Positions 32,485 through 45,179 of a stretch of 64,000 nt of DNA are shown piece by piece. Both the position numbers and the translations under genes were made by a program. The DNA is from Rhodocollybia butyracea. Taxonomy: Eukaryota > Basidiomycota > Agaricomycetes > Agaricales > Omphalotaceae. How positions within the stretch are numbered: position 1 is the first letter of the stretch; every line of letters begins with the position of its first letter. The DNA lies in assembly GCA_015501585.1 (NCBI GenBank), contig JADNRY010000003.1, positions 930,001 to 994,000 on the forward strand, read 5' to 3'. The notes under the pieces are model-generated. The model was not told the origin of the DNA and searched no databases. It saw only the letters and a list, made by a program, of their open reading frames with translations.

Positions 32485-32704
32485 TGTAAACACTCTTGTT
32501 TACTATGCTGCATATTGTTACCTTAGTCACGTGTACCTACTTTAATTACTGGTCACCTCTGTGACACTTTCCTTAGTTGTTCTCTACCGTTATCTTGTAC
32601 TCTTGTACGCCTCTTCCCGCTCGTCAAATATAGCGTGGTCCTCATGGCAATTGGTTCGCATTGTGATCTCAGTGATTTCCGACCTTCAGCACAGTTAATT
32701 TACA
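32485..32704 (+). repeat. 5' LTR of the gag-only element
   Basis: It matches 36057-36274 with only a few substitutions and small indels. It begins tgtaaacactcttgtttac, itself a partial palindrome. Confidence 0.88.
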
Positions 32705-32924
32705 CTTTTTTTTTGTGATCTTTTCACCACATTGTTTTCTTCAGTCTGGCGCCTCCCGCACCTTTGCGCTCTACTCACCAAACACAGCGTGAACAGAGCC
32801 TTCCTGTTCTTCCTGCTCTTGCTCCGGCATCACGCAGTCGTTCAACAATGTCTGTCCCATCTGTCCCATCTCCCCAGGGTTTGCCATCGTCATCTGTACA
32901 TCCAGACATTGATTCATACACATC

Positions 32925-33554
32925 ATGCTTGCCAAGAGTCCTGCTCGCCATTTTTCCATGTCTTCATCCAAGGTTTTGAGCTTTCCTTCGCTCTCGGAAC
33001 TGCTGACTGCAGATTCGATTCATACTTGGTTGACGAAGTGTGATGATAGGCTTGAACTTTACAAGATGTTCAACCCGTCTGTGGACCTCAAGGACCGTAC
33101 ATTGGTTATGTGTGCTGCTGATTCGTTTGATGCTGGTTCTATGAAACTCAGTGCCTTTTGGAGGTCTGAGCGTGATTCCCTCCTGGACACTTCTTGGGTA
33201 TTGTTCAAGGGTCGCATGAAGTCTCAATTCCTAGGAACTGACTCTAAAGTTGACGTGTTGCAATCTTTTTTCTCAATTGCGCAGGGCTGTTGTCCTTTTT
33301 CCGAATTCCTTGCTGATCTCCAGGCTTCGCGTGCAACGCTCAATGCGTATGGTAAAAATTCGCCTTTCCATGTGTCCGGCTTCCTCATGAAAACTACACT
33401 TTTATTCCGTTGCCACCCAACCCTTCGCCTTCGTGTTCACGCAATTCCATCTTTCAACCTTGAAACCACCGCTCTCAATGCCTTCATCTCAATCTTGATC
33501 AATACTTGGGCTGCTCTTGAAGTCAAACCATTGATACGCCCCGAGACTTTTTGA
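32925..33554 (+). CDS. gag-like protein of the non-autonomous element (209 aa)
   Basis: The sequence contains SIHTWLTKCDDRLELYKMF, DSFDAGSMKLSAFWRSERDS and WVLFKGRMKSQFLG, the helical pattern of a retrotransposon gag capsid. No zinc knuckle is seen in this frame. The ORF ends at 33554 in mid-element, and the 35274-35789 frame could be a second exon or part. Confidence 0.55.
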   Translation: MLAKSPARHFSMSSSKVLSFPSLSELLTADSIHTWLTKCDDRLELYKMFNPSVDLKDRTLVMCAADSFDAGSMKLSAFWRSERDSLLDTSWVLFKGRMKSQFLGTDSKVDVLQSFFSIAQGCCPFSEFLADLQASRATLNAYGKNSPFHVSGFLMKTTLLFRCHPTLRLRVHAIPSFNLETTALNAFISILINTWAALEVKPLIRPETF

Positions 33555-35270
33555 GTCTAAAACTAGACTTAAAGCTCACTACTGGATAGTCTTTGCATGA
33601 TACGTAGTGTTCATACCACTTGGAGGACTTCTCCCAGTGCTGTGTTCACTGAAACCCAAATCGGACAAACTCGTACAACGCCTGTATTGCCACCGCTTCA
33701 CGCGCACGACGGCCTAACATTGATATCAAAACATCGGCCATTTCGGCCCATACTCTGAATTTGATATAATTGATTTACTTGAAACTACCTCACCAGGAGG
33801 CCATTTTCTATGAAACCTTTGATGTTGCAGACCGTTTGGACAATTCTTACATCGTTTCACTAGTTAGCACTCGATTACAAGCTTTCCCTTCCATAGGAAA
33901 TGCTTACTCAGAATGATAATACCTTACTAAGGGTATAAAAACTTAGAACAGGCAAAAGGGCAATCTGGGGCAAGAAATAAAATGTACCAGAGACCCTGAA
34001 GCACTAGAACGAACGAAAGCAGTGCATAGGCATCCGACGGCATCGAAATACCGGTATCCAGGGTACTTCTCCGGTCCCAGAACATGGTTACATCAGTTGT
34101 TGGGATAAATGCCTCATTTTCAAATAATTGCATAGCACAATGATACGGGACAGGAGTGGGGGTCAAACCGAGTCCGAACAGGTCGCGTCGACGTTCCCTG
34201 CCCTCCCGCCTTATACTCCATGTGTCCCCCGACCATAGAGACGAGATTTGAGTAGGTACTAGGAGGAGACATACCTATATTTCTATAGATATGCTCATAC
34301 TTCAATACCCATCAGTCAGAGACCTTAGAAGTTTTATGAACCCTTGAAACGAGTTTATACGAGCTGGAAATACGGTAAGACGTCCCGATACCGGGTGGTT
34401 TTCCGATGCTCCAGCATAGAACTGAGATCTGTCCCCTTGGAGCAGTATTTCAAAGATTAGAATGTAACTTGATGTTGCAGGGCTTAGATGACGATTATCG
34501 AAGCGAGAATAGCTGAGATACATCCTTCTTCAAGTCCTCCCTCACTTATAGAACCTGTGGACTACTGGTTCACACTTACTTACAGTCATAAGTCACTGTA
34601 AGTACTGACAATCAAGAATGAATGAAAAAGAACATACCAAGAACTCGAGATTGAACATCTATGATCTGAAATGGAACTGAATAGAGTGAAACGACCTCAT
34701 GGGGCGGTCTCTGTTCACCGTTTCCGGGTCTGATGTAAAATTTCACAATAGAATTGACCATATGATGCCATACAGCCTCGTATGCAGAGCACATGCTCCC
34801 CTTACCAATACTCTTGGCTTCCTTGGGTATATAATCAAGGGGAGACCTCCAGAAAGAGCAGGCATCCCTCCCCCCCCAGGTTAACAAGCTTGCTGTCAAG
34901 CTTGTAGTAATAGGGTGCTTCTGGCAGAAGAAAGAACAGAATTATTCAGAGTGCTTTTGCTTCTGACAGAACTTGAATGAACTTGGATTGCATTTGAACA
35001 GACAAAGAAAGAGACCTTGCACTTGTTGTTGTTGTTGTTGATTGATTGAAAGTTAAAGTCCCAGTCTTGTCTTGTTTGAAAGTTTTGAAGTCCAGAGTCT
35101 TGTTTTGAAAGGAATAGTTAAAGTACAAAGAGAACCCCAGAGACTATAGAGCATTTTGTGCAATAGAGTCCATTGATCAATCTTGAATTACCCCAGAACT
35201 CAAAAGTCTGATTGTGTGTTTGTGTTGGTGTTGTTTTGCCTTCTAGTTAGCCCTATCACCATCTTTTTCA
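33555..35270. other. central DNA of the gag-only element, possibly captured
   Basis: No plus-strand frame joins the two gag parts across here. On the minus strand several short frames (33927-34166, 34302-34523, 34612-34899) look like separate exons of one gene, the last ending near a gtatgttc donor. It may be a captured host gene fragment or another nested insertion. I could not find its ends. A 9-bp hairpin (acaagcttg/caagcttgt) lies at about 34885. Confidence 0.35.
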
Positions 35271-35273
35271 GGA

Positions 35274-35789
35274 TTGGTGGCACCTAACCCAGCCGTGTCT
35301 TTGCCATTGCCTTCTCTGCGTGTCCCGCGACCCGCTTCTTCTGTTGCTCATCCTATCACTGCGGTCAAAGGGTGGTTGTACACCACAAGACCTGACTGGA
35401 AGACTCATAGTGGAAGTCCTTACTCGCACAATTGTCCAGGTAATCCCTCCCGTGGTATTTCAGCCCGAAATGTTGTTGCTGCCTTGTTCCCTTCTGAAAG
35501 CACTGGTGATGTTTTTGACTTGTTTGGGTTCACTGTTTCCGTGACCTCGGATATGGTCGCGTCTGTTCCCCCTGCTGTTAGTTCGGTTTATGGCTCATTG
35601 CCTGTTGTCCACCATACCTCTGATTCCAATCTTTACAATAACTCTCTGGTTGGCTGGTCGCATACCCCTCAATCTCATCCTGTGGCTGTTGGTGCTATTA
35701 CCGCGGTTTTCCATGATTTGGATCTATCTGACAATGAAGCCATTGATGATGATGAGGATGATAGGGTTTTTGGTTTGTACTCTTACTAA
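35274..35789 (+). CDS. C-terminal gag-like frame of the non-autonomous element
   Basis: The frame follows a good 3' splice-like site (catctttttcag at about 35270) and reads KGWLYTTRPDWKTHSGSPYS, then an acidic tail (DDDEDDRVFGLYSY). No known domain was recognised. It may be spliced to the 32925-33554 frame. Confidence 0.4.
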   Translation: MVAPNPAVSLPLPSLRVPRPASSVAHPITAVKGWLYTTRPDWKTHSGSPYSHNCPGNPSRGISARNVVAALFPSESTGDVFDLFGFTVSVTSDMVASVPPAVSSVYGSLPVVHHTSDSNLYNNSLVGWSHTPQSHPVAVGAITAVFHDLDLSDNEAIDDDEDDRVFGLYSY

Positions 35790-36056
35790 TATTTTTGTTT
35801 CTTTGTTCCTTTGTGCATTCTTGGGTTGCTTCTGGTTGCGTCTTGAGGTATTTCCATGTGTGGGGTGCCTTTTTGCGTATTCGGTTTCACTCCGTTGGTT
35901 GTGATTTTTCTTCGGTTGTAGACGTGACAGGTATTCATGTATTTCCACGTGTGGGGTGTATGTATATTGGTTGGCTCTTCCTTCTGATTAAACTCATCAT
36001 CTTTGTCTGTTCCTTTTTTCCCTTTCTGTGTATCTCTGTTCTTGGATGGGTGAGAG

Positions 36057-36274
36057 TGTAAACACTCTTGTTTACTACACTGCATATTGTTACCTTAGTC
36101 ACGTGTACCTACTTTAATTACTGGTCACTTCTGTGACACTTTCCTTAGTTGTTCTCTACCGTTATCTTGTACTCTCGTACGCCTCTTCCCGCTCGTCAAA
36201 TTATAGCGTGGTCCTCACAATTGGTTCGCGTTGTGATCTCAGTGATTTCCGACCTTCAGCACAGTCGGTTTACA
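36057..36274 (+). repeat. 3' LTR of the gag-only element
   Basis: It is the partner of 32485-32704 and is followed directly by the taata target duplication (36275-36279). Confidence 0.88.
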
Positions 36275-37087
36275 TAATACACTGGATGTCAACTCCAAAT
36301 GTATTAATGAAGTGGCGAGAGAACTAGAAAAGCATATCTGGACTGTTAAGCAAGACGGATACCTTCTCTAGAATGGTACGTGCACACCTCAATCCGCTAA
36401 GTAGTTCTCCGCCACGCAAGGCTACTCGAGTGCACAATAAATGTGGATCAGGCGTTTATGCGCTGCTTATAACCAAGAAGAACCAGTTACTGACGACTGT
36501 GAGTGCCGGAAATTCAAATGGGAGATGGGTGCCTACAACCAGACGAGGATAAATTGCCATAAGACGAGAGACGGGCTCGACGCTGAAAGCGGAGCGGGCA
36601 TTGTCTTATTAAAAAAAAACACCCCCAGGGGAACATGTTACCTCACCAAATAAAGGGACTCGGAGGTCTTGTTATTGGCATTCGAATATGTGAGGGCCTG
36701 AGGCGGAAGTTATAGAATACACCGATTAGACATATTGCCTCACCAAAAAGGAGGACTTGGGGTTAGGGCGTTCAATTCCCAATTATATCATGACTATCCA
36801 TCATCCAGACTCACATCTATCCATGCACTTGCAAAGGCTCTCACTAACTTGACCATATCCTCTAACTCAACAGCATGACTATCAGCTATCCTCAGCGATG
36901 CGAATATTTTGATGTGTCAGATCACAGGATACTGGCCTGACCAGTAGAAAGTCTCCAGGCTAGAGTTGACGCTCATATCAAAGGTCAGGAGATATTCACG
37001 GAATGCACCATACTGAGAAGTCAGACAATCGTGTGACATTCGTTCCTTTCAAGTTAAATTGTATCAACAGTGTGTCTTTCTCCCGCC
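36275..37087. repeat. inter-P450 repeat block, copy 2, and P450-D upstream
   Basis: The block up to about 36780 matches copies 1, 3 and 4. It then jumps straight to the upstream P450 segment (tatatcatgactatcc) and lacks the PSF1 remnant found in the other units, so this unit has an internal deletion. Confidence 0.6.
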
Positions 37088-40000
37088 ATGTACTATCTGC
37101 TCTTTCTCTATTTTGCCCTTTCCTACCTTTTTGTATTGGCCCTCTACAGGTTATTTTTCCATCCTCTGCATCAATATCCGGGGCCAGTCTTGGCAGCTCT
37201 CACCAATTGGTACGAAGCATACTATAACATTGTCAAGGGAGGTGGCCTTGTTGCTGAAATTGAACGACTGCATAAATTGCATGGTAAGCCAAACGAGGTT
37301 GACGTAGATAAGTATCAAACTTGAAACCAACAGGTCCTGTGATTAGAGTCGGTCCGAACACTGTTAGTAGTGCATAGCACCCGAGTAGAGTTTTATATTT
37401 GAAGCATGGTCCCACAGCTTCATTTCAATCACAGGCAAGCTTATCATGATATTTATACGTATGGGGCGACACTGGTAAAGGACCGGGAATTTTACTTTGC
37501 CATTGGTGCCCATGTTCCTCAAGGTTCCCTCACCTTCTGTGACCCAGAAATTGCAAAGCAGCGAAGGGGCTTATTACAGCCACTCTTCTCCCGGAAAGCG
37601 GTGATGTCCCTCGAGTACACAATCCAGCAAAAGGTGGGTGTCGCTTCATATTCATAAAGTTCCTGACTTCTAAAGACCTTGCCAGATTGATAAGCTACTA
37701 GCCGTCCTTAAAAACAACTACAGGTCATCAAGCACAACAGTGTCAATGGCTGTTGCATACCGCGCGCTTACTACCAACATTATAACTTCCTACTGCTTCG
37801 CCGAATCATCTAACATTCTCGATAGCCCTGGGGGTCTCTCTCATCCGATCCTACAAGGCATACAACAAGCTATAAAGAAGATCTGGTTCCAGCGCCACTT
37901 TCCTTTCCTTATACCCTTTGCCCTAAATGTCCCGCAAAAGCTCATTTTGTGGCTTTTGCCTGAATTTGAAGGTTACTTGAAGATGAAAGTTGGACTTGTT
38001 GGATAATAAAATAGAACACGATATTACCACTCGGGATAATATATAGCACAACGGCAGAATAGAGTGAAAAGCACAATATATTCCGTTTGCCCCCTACAGC
38101 ACTGAGAGAGGGGCAATCGGATAAGGTAGCGTATATCTAGCTACTGCTTATATACTGGTAATGGGGGTGATAGGAAATAAGTACATGTAAGTACGTGTCA
38201 ATAATGAGTGTGAGATAACTATGAGCTTGATCAATCATAACAATGATACTGATATCTTGTGATATCTAACACTTCCCCGCAAGCTTGTAGTTAGTCGAAC
38301 AAAGAATAAAACAAATGTAAACAATATACCAATCAATCAACTTCTGCATTAACTCCACCCAATAATCTGTGTGCGTGCACCATAGTAGCTAACTTTTGAG
38401 CAAAACACTTTGACGTGGAAAAATGATCTGATGCAATGAATGGTCTCGAAATGATCTGTTCAACTCACAATATGAACAACAATGTATGTCCGTCTGGTAG
38501 CATGCCTCTGATGCTTGTCCGATGTCCAATGCCTTGTCAAATACACAATTTGACACTAAATTCGCGCTCCAACGCGATGGGTCTGCTCTGATCAAACACA
38601 CAGTTCGATCCCAATAAGTGTTCTCTTGACACTTTAGTTAAACACACAGTTTAACAACAATATTTGATACGCAATCAAATGTTGACCCGTGAATGATTGA
38701 TGGACAATGATAGATGATGGTGACGTGGACAGTGTGAGTGAGTGAATAAGTGCACAACGCCGTGTGACTTGAGTAAAAAACTCGTATGAGCTTCCGAGTG
38801 GCGATAAGGATGGGACTGTTCCTCAATCCTTCTATAGCACTATGTTTTACTAGCCTGCTAGACTGGCTAGGATCCGATTGTGTTGGATAATAAAATAGAA
38901 CACGATATTACCACTCGGGATAATATATAGCACAACGGCAGAATAGAGTGAAAAGCACAATATATTCCGTTTGCCCCCTACAGCACTGAGAGAGGGGCAA
39001 TCGGATAAGGTAGCGTATATCTAGCTACTGCTTATATACTGGTAATGGGGGTGATAGGAAATAAGTACATGTAAGTACGTGTCAATAATGAGTGTGAGAT
39101 AACTATGAGCTTGATCAATCATAACAATGATACTGATATCTTGTGATATCTAACAGGACTCGAGCGCCAGATCGACTCCCTCATCAACAATCCTGATATG
39201 TTGTCGATGGTAGAACATGAGACAATATTCCATCATCTACTGGAACCTAAAGATCAAGAGCGTCCGTCTCGGGCATCACTTATAGATGAAGCATTTACTC
39301 TTGTTTCTGCTGGTAGCGATACCGTCGGGAATGCTCTCAATATCGGGACATTTTATGCACTGAAGTACCCCTCTATCAACAAGAAGCTCAAGGAAGAGCT
39401 TGAGGAGATCTGGGTCGATAAAGATCGTCCAATGAGTTATACCGCACTTGAAAATTTGCCTTACTTGGTATGCGATATACCGCTTTGATCTGCTTTGAAT
39501 CAAAATTTTCTCATTACTCACAGACAGCATTTATTAAAGAAGTCCTTCGATTCTCAATTGGAATTATTCATCCTCTTCCTCGTGTTGTGGGTCCATCAAC
39601 TCCGAGTCCCGAAATAGGTGGTTTCAAGATCCCCGCAGGCGTAAGTGATTCTTTGATTCACCCGTTGTCACGGTGTTAATTGATAGCACACTACAGACTA
39701 CTGTGAAAATGAGTACAATGTTTCTGCACATGAATCCCGATGTATTTCCGGACCCATCTACATTTAATCCGGATCGATGGCTAGTCGAAGATATCAACGA
39801 AATGATGCTTAATTTCGCACCTTTCAGCAAAGGACCTCGTATGTGGTGTGTTCAAGTCTCTCATCAGCACCTAAATTTCATTGAATTGCTTCCTGTAGTA
39901 TAGGACTAAAGTATACACCACATCCCTGGTCGATTGGTGCTTAGTTAATTGGTTATGTTGTAGTCTAGCATGGTGCGAACTATACCTTATTTTTGGCAAT

Positions 40001-40188
40001 ATCTTTCGAAGACTCGACCTCAAACTCCTCGTTACAGAAGATACGTAAGTGTCGCTATCTTTTGACTAGTTTCATCAACTTATCTCTGTCTTTCTGGCAG
40101 GATTGATGATTTTGCATTGAAAAATTGCGGAGAATACTTGGTTCCACGGTGGGAGAAAGGATATCAGGTGTTTGCAAGGAGCGAGTGA
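37088..40188 (+). pseudogene. cytochrome P450 copy D, disrupted by a TRIM in exon 4
   Basis: It is the same nine-exon gene as A and C. Exon 4 is interrupted after KMKVGL by the 1159-bp LTR element at 37997-39155 and resumes with ERQIDSLINNPDML. I-helix AGSDTVGN, EVLR, FNPDRW and a heme loop FSKGPRMCIGLN (12-nt exon 39899-39910) are intact. I see no other lesion, so D was probably functional until this insertion. The first part gives a truncated frame ending in the LTR. Splicing out of the insertion is conceivable but not shown. Confidence 0.88.
37997..39155 (-). mobile_element. TRIM: miniature LTR retrotransposon (1159 bp)
   Basis: Two 275-bp LTRs (37997-38271 and 38881-39155), identical as far as I can compare, start TGTTGGATAA and end TATCTAACA. 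They flank 609 bp with no ORF. The target duplication is ggact (37992-37996 and 39156-39160). On the minus strand a purine-rich gcggggaag abuts the LTR, so the element probably runs on that strand. The tract resembles those of Copia elements. Identical LTRs imply a recent insertion. It needs proteins from elsewhere. Confidence 0.9.
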
Positions 40189-41009
40189 CAAAATCTTGTC
40201 CGTAAAATTCAAAGACACTATGTTCAAGGAATAGAGATCTGTTCTTACTGAGTCGAGCTAGAGCTACGTTACAGGTGAGTCCACTGGAGATAATGCCAAG
40301 TTGTACTATGCAAGAATTGAATATGCGAAGGAGCTTTCTCCGTGCAAAAGACAGCCAGCCGGTCCAGTCTTGACTTTTATTCGCGATGAAAAGTCGGTCG
40401 ATGATAAACAGACACTCACTCTCGCGCATACGAAATAACTTCATAACTGACTGCAGTGACATCCCAATGCCCAGTGGTTTAAATCTAAATGGGACTGCCA
40501 TCGTTCAAGATAGTTCCTGGCGTTAGCTCTCGCGATTGGTTCTTCTCCTGACGAACGGTGTGTGTTTGGTGCTGGGTTCTTGGAACGGTTCCTTCTCCTG
40601 TCGTCAACTGTTTTGTTTTGGCATGTAAAGAGGGTCATGTCCGCTCGTCTACTTCTACGAGTGTTGGTACTGCCCACACCACCGACCGATGAAAGTCATG
40701 AAATCTGTTAAACCAAATGCCTCGCGACTGACAGTGGTTGAAGTAGCAGGAAGAGACGAGTATTACTCTAAGAAATCAAGTACAAACATTTTGTTGTACA
40801 TACATACTAATCTTAGACCTCTACACTCCTGCAAAGCCTAAGGCCATGCAAACCCTACTCAGAAAAGCAAGATAATACACTGGGTGCGCAGGGGATGACA
40901 CTCCGGATTTGTCAATGAAGTGGGCAGCTTTGCTGCCCGCCACAATGAGAACTAGAAAGGCATCTCAGGACTGTTAAGCGAGATGAATACCTTCTCTAGA
41001 AAGGTGTGC

Positions 41010-41480
41010 TGAACACACACTCAATCCGCCGAGTAGTTCTTCACTACGAAACCTACTCGAGCGTGCAATAAACGTAGATCGACATGGATTGGGCGTTTAT
41101 GCGTTGCCTACAACGAAGAAGAACCGGTTACCGACGACCGTGAGTGCCGGAAGGAGGTCTTCAAATGGGAGGTGCCTACAACCAGATGAGGATAAATTGA
41201 CATAAGACGACAACCTTGCGGGAGACGGGCTCGACGCTGAAAGCGGAGCGGGCATTTTCTTATGCAAAACATACCAAGCAGATTGTTGTGGCATTCAAAT
41301 ATGTATACTATATACACCTGAGGCGGATACGCCAGTTAGACATATTGCCTCACCAAAAGGAAGGGCTTGAGATTATAGCATCCAATACCCAGAAGCGGAA
41401 GGTTCTGCTCTGTACTCATACCCAAATCGGTATCGCTTGCACCATATGGCATTAGCTAGTAGTGTAACCTCGTGGCGGGA
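41010..41480. repeat. inter-P450 repeat block, copy 3
   Basis: It matches copies 1, 2 and 4 with the landmarks gggagacgggctcgacgctg and gttagacatattgcctcacc. The minus-strand exon remnant continues from 41395 to 41515 (WPAELLDSRHEVT, then KRYRFGYEY). The DNA from 40189 to 41010 is P450-D 3' flank shared with C. Confidence 0.65.
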
Positions 41481-41944
41481 ATCAAGAAGTTCAGCAGGCC
41501 AGGAATCATGCGCACGACTCATATTTGTTGTGGGAGTAGGTGATCGCGGGGAGGAGAGCAACCTGGAGCGTTTCCTCAGCCTGGCCTCGGGTATTCCACA
41601 GGGCTTGCAATAGGAAGGGACCAGAGGGTTGAGGAAGCAGCACTGAATGCAGTGGACTGTTGGAGGTGAAACGCGAAACTTCGAGGACCTGGCTACATAG
41701 ATGCATATGAGTATATGGATGAGGATAGCAAGCGACTGGCGACAGATACTTTCTATGGGGAGAGTATTGGGAACTTGTGGGAATAGTACGAAGATAGTAA
41801 TTGGATTATGCAGAATTTGATAGGCGCTGGAACATTTGTTGGCGCTTGCCACTGGACGACAACTTACAAGCAAACTTTTTTCGCCACACAGGATAGATCG
41901 AGCATGGACTATATCAATATTCCGCCGTGAAACTTGGCGTTCGG

Positions 41945-42089
41945 ATTTCATGAATTCGAGATGACTACCACAATTCCTCCAAAAAGAATCGCGCATCGTA
42001 AAGGATATTGTCCGAACCAAACTGTCAAGTGGTTTCGATGCGGATAATGAACTCTTATTGTGCAGGGCTACCTTAAGGAGGTCTCATAG
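41945..42089 (+). pseudogene. degraded PSF1 3' end, copy upstream of P450-E
   Basis: It runs from tcatgaattcgagat through a ccaaaccaaact-like block to ctaccttaaggaggtctcatag, aligned with the Psf1 C-terminus (QGYLEEVS stop) but with frame-breaking deletions. It is followed by the same flank as the parent gene. Confidence 0.75.
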
Positions 42090-43047
42090 GTGTGTCTTTT
42101 TTAAATGATTTGTTACTATAGTTAACGGACAGTAATAACCTTAAATCAATGTCACATTGTGTCCTACTCCGTCGTCCGACGTCAAATAAATCTTACCGTG
42201 TCGTCGGCCGGCTTAAAGCATGTAGATGTGCTCTGTGTACTGCGTTCTTTCCTTACTCTCCACGCAAAACCTGAAAACCCACTTAATCCATGCTGGTCCG
42301 TACTAGTATTGTCCGGTACCGGTGGAACTTTTCTCGGGGTTTGTCTCAAACTCAAATACACATTGAGACCACTGAGCTGGAGGGATTACATCAAAAGCTT
42401 CGACGAGTCCAAGACTTTTGGGAGAAGCAAGAGTCGGAGCCTTGGGCTCGATATATTCATACAGACAAATGCCTACCCTAACAATTCTGCATCTATTCTT
42501 ATTTACTGCCCTGTATCCCGGCTATTTCTTTTGATTTCATCACCTTTACACTCGCTGGCGTTGTTGCATGATCTCATTCACATTCCTCGGACATGACAAC
42601 TCTGTTTAGCCGCAGTGTTCGTCGAGCTGTTCGAGCTCCAATCATACCATGACTATTCAAGATGTTGAACTCGAGGCCCCATCATACTCCAAAGGAATCC
42701 GGAGCAGATATGGACTTATCCAGACTCACAACTATCTAATCCATACACTCGCAAATGCCATCACTAACTTGACCATACCCTCTAGCTCAACAGCATGACT
42801 ATCGACTATCCTTGGCTATGCGAATACTTCAACGTTTCACATCACGGATACTGGCCTAACCAGTAGAAAGGCTAGCCTTGACGCAAAGGAAAGTTGACGC
42901 TGATATCAAGGTCATGAGCTATTCCTGGACTTCAATGCACCTGCACCATACTGAGAAGTCAGACAATCGTGCGACATCTTGGTGATATCCCTTCCTTTCA
43001 AGTTAAATTGGATCAACAGGTAGATCATCTGTTGTCTTTCCCCCGTC

Positions 43048-44973
43048 ATGTACTATCTGCTCTTTCTCTATGCTGCCCTTTTCTACCTTTTTGTAGTGGC
43101 TTTCTACAGGACATCTTTCCACCCTCTGCATAAATATCCCGGGCCAGTCTTGGCAGCTCTCACCAGTTGGTACGCAGCGTACTATAACATTGTCAAAGGA
43201 GGTGGTCTCCTTGCTGAAATTGAACGACTGCATAAATTACATGGTAAGCCGAACAAGGCTAATGTTAACGATTAATAGATATCAAACTTTAAATCAACAG
43301 GTCCAGTGATTAGACTCGGTCCCAACACTGTTAGTAGTCCACAGTGTCGGAATTTTTTTTAAATATTTGAGCCATCCATAGCTTCATTTCAACTACAGGC
43401 AAGCTTACCATGATATTTATACCTATGGGGCGACGCTGGCAAAGGACAAGGAATTTTACTCTGCCATCGGTGTGCATGTTCCTCAAGGCTCCCTTAGCTT
43501 CTGTGATCCAGAAGTTGCAAAGCAGCGAAGGGGACTATTACAGCCCCTCTTTTCCAGAAAAGCAGTGATATCTCTCGAGTACACAATCCAACAAAAGGTG
43601 GGTGTCACTTCATATTCATAAAGCTCCTGACTTTTAAAAACTTCTTGCCAGATTGATAAGCTATTAGCTGTTCTTAAAAACAACTACAACTCATCAAGCA
43701 CAACCGTGTCAATGGCTGTTGCATACCGCGCGCTTACTACTGATATCATAACTTCCTACTGCTTTGCTGAATCAGTCAACATCCTTGATAGCCCTGGTCT
43801 CTCTCATCCAATTCTACGAGGCATGAAGGAAACTGTAAAGAAGATCTGGTTCCAGCGCCACTTTCCTTTCTTTGTAACTTTCATCCTATGTGTTCCGCAA
43901 ACACGCTCATCCTGTGGCTTTTACCTGAATTTGAAGGCTACTTGAAGATGAAACTTGGATATGAGCGTCAAATCGACTCCCTCATCAAAAATCCAGAGGC
44001 ACTGTCAATGGCAGAGCATGAGACAGTTTTCCATCATCTGCTCGAACCGAAAGATCATCCATCTCGATCATCACTCGTGGACGAAGCATTTCTTCTTGTT
44101 GGTGGTGGTAGCGATACCGTTGGAAATGCTTGCAATATCGGGACTTTCTATGCGCTAAAGTACCCCTCTATCCACGAGAGACTCAAAGAAGAGCTTGAGG
44201 AGGTTTGGGTCGATAAAGATCGTCCGATGAGCTATACCACACTTGAAAAGTTGCCTTACTTGGTATGCGACATACCGCTTTGACCTGCCTTAAATAATAT
44301 TTTTCTTTTTACTCACAGACAGCATTTATCAAAGAAGTCCTTCGATTCTCAATAGGAGTTATTCACCCTCTTCCTCGTGTTGTGGGTCAATCAACTCCCA
44401 GAATAGGTGGTTTAAAGATCCCCGCAGGCGTGAGTGACTCTCTTGGTTCATCCGCTGTGTTAATTGACGGTGCACTGCAGACTACCGTGGAAATGAGTAC
44501 AATGTTTCTGCACATGAATCCCGAAGTATTTCCGGACCCATATATATTTAATCCGGATCGATGGCTAGTCGAAGACATCAACGAAATGATGCTTGATCTG
44601 GCACCTTTCAGCAAAGGGCCTCGTATATGGTGAGTGTTCGAGTCTCTCGTTAGCACATAATTTTTCATTCAATTGCTTCCTTTAGTATAGGACTAAAGTA
44701 TACACCACATACCTAGTCGATTGGTGCTGAGTTAATTGGTTATTTTATAGTCTAGCATGGTGTGAACTATACCTCATTTTTGGCAACATCTTTAGAAGAC
44801 TCGACCTCAAACTCCATGTCACGGAAGATACGTAAGTGTGGCTATTTTTTCGACGAGTTTGACCAACTCATCTTTGTCTTTCTGGCAGGATTGATGATTT
44901 TGCGGTGGACAAATGTGGAGATTACTTGGTTCCACGGTGGGAGAAAGAATATCAGGTGTTTTCCCGGAGCTAG
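43048..44973 (+). pseudogene. cytochrome P450 copy E, frameshifted
   Basis: The exon plan and splice sites match copy A, including the 12-nt exon at 44686-44697 (CIGLN). In exon 4, near 43905, two extra bases relative to copy C (aaacacgctcatcc against aaacactcatcc) shift the frame before the WLLPEFEGYL segment, and reading continues only in another register. There is also an in-frame loss of three residues after EPKD. I-helix GGSDTVGN and FNPDRW remain. It is probably non-functional, unless the shift is a sequencing error. Everything else looks conserved, so inactivation would be recent. Confidence 0.82.
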
Positions 44974-45179
44974 TGGCGGGATCTGGTCCTTGAAATTCAA
45001 GGACACTGTATAATATCCGCTAGCTAGTCTACTACTGCCTTTCATTAGCAGAGGAAAGTTGTTCAATGATGAATAGGAAGCCCTCGAGGCGTACAACCTG
45101 GTATGCTGATTCCGGGGTGGTCAGGAGGACTCGAAAATAGACATAGAGATACAGGAAATTAGCGAAGACAGTCAGTATT

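Larger units (their letters stand above)
32485..36274 (+). mobile_element. non-autonomous gag-only LTR retrotransposon
   Basis: LTRs lie at 32485-32704 (220 bp) and 36057-36274 (218 bp), both running TGTAAACACTC...TTTACA and nearly identical. The 5-bp target duplication is taata. A purine-rich ggatgggtgagag precedes the 3' LTR, giving plus-strand orientation. The inside holds a gag-like frame near each end and about 1.7 kb of unrelated-looking DNA between. No protease, RT or integrase motif occurs in any frame, so it would depend on another element for mobility. Confidence 0.85.
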
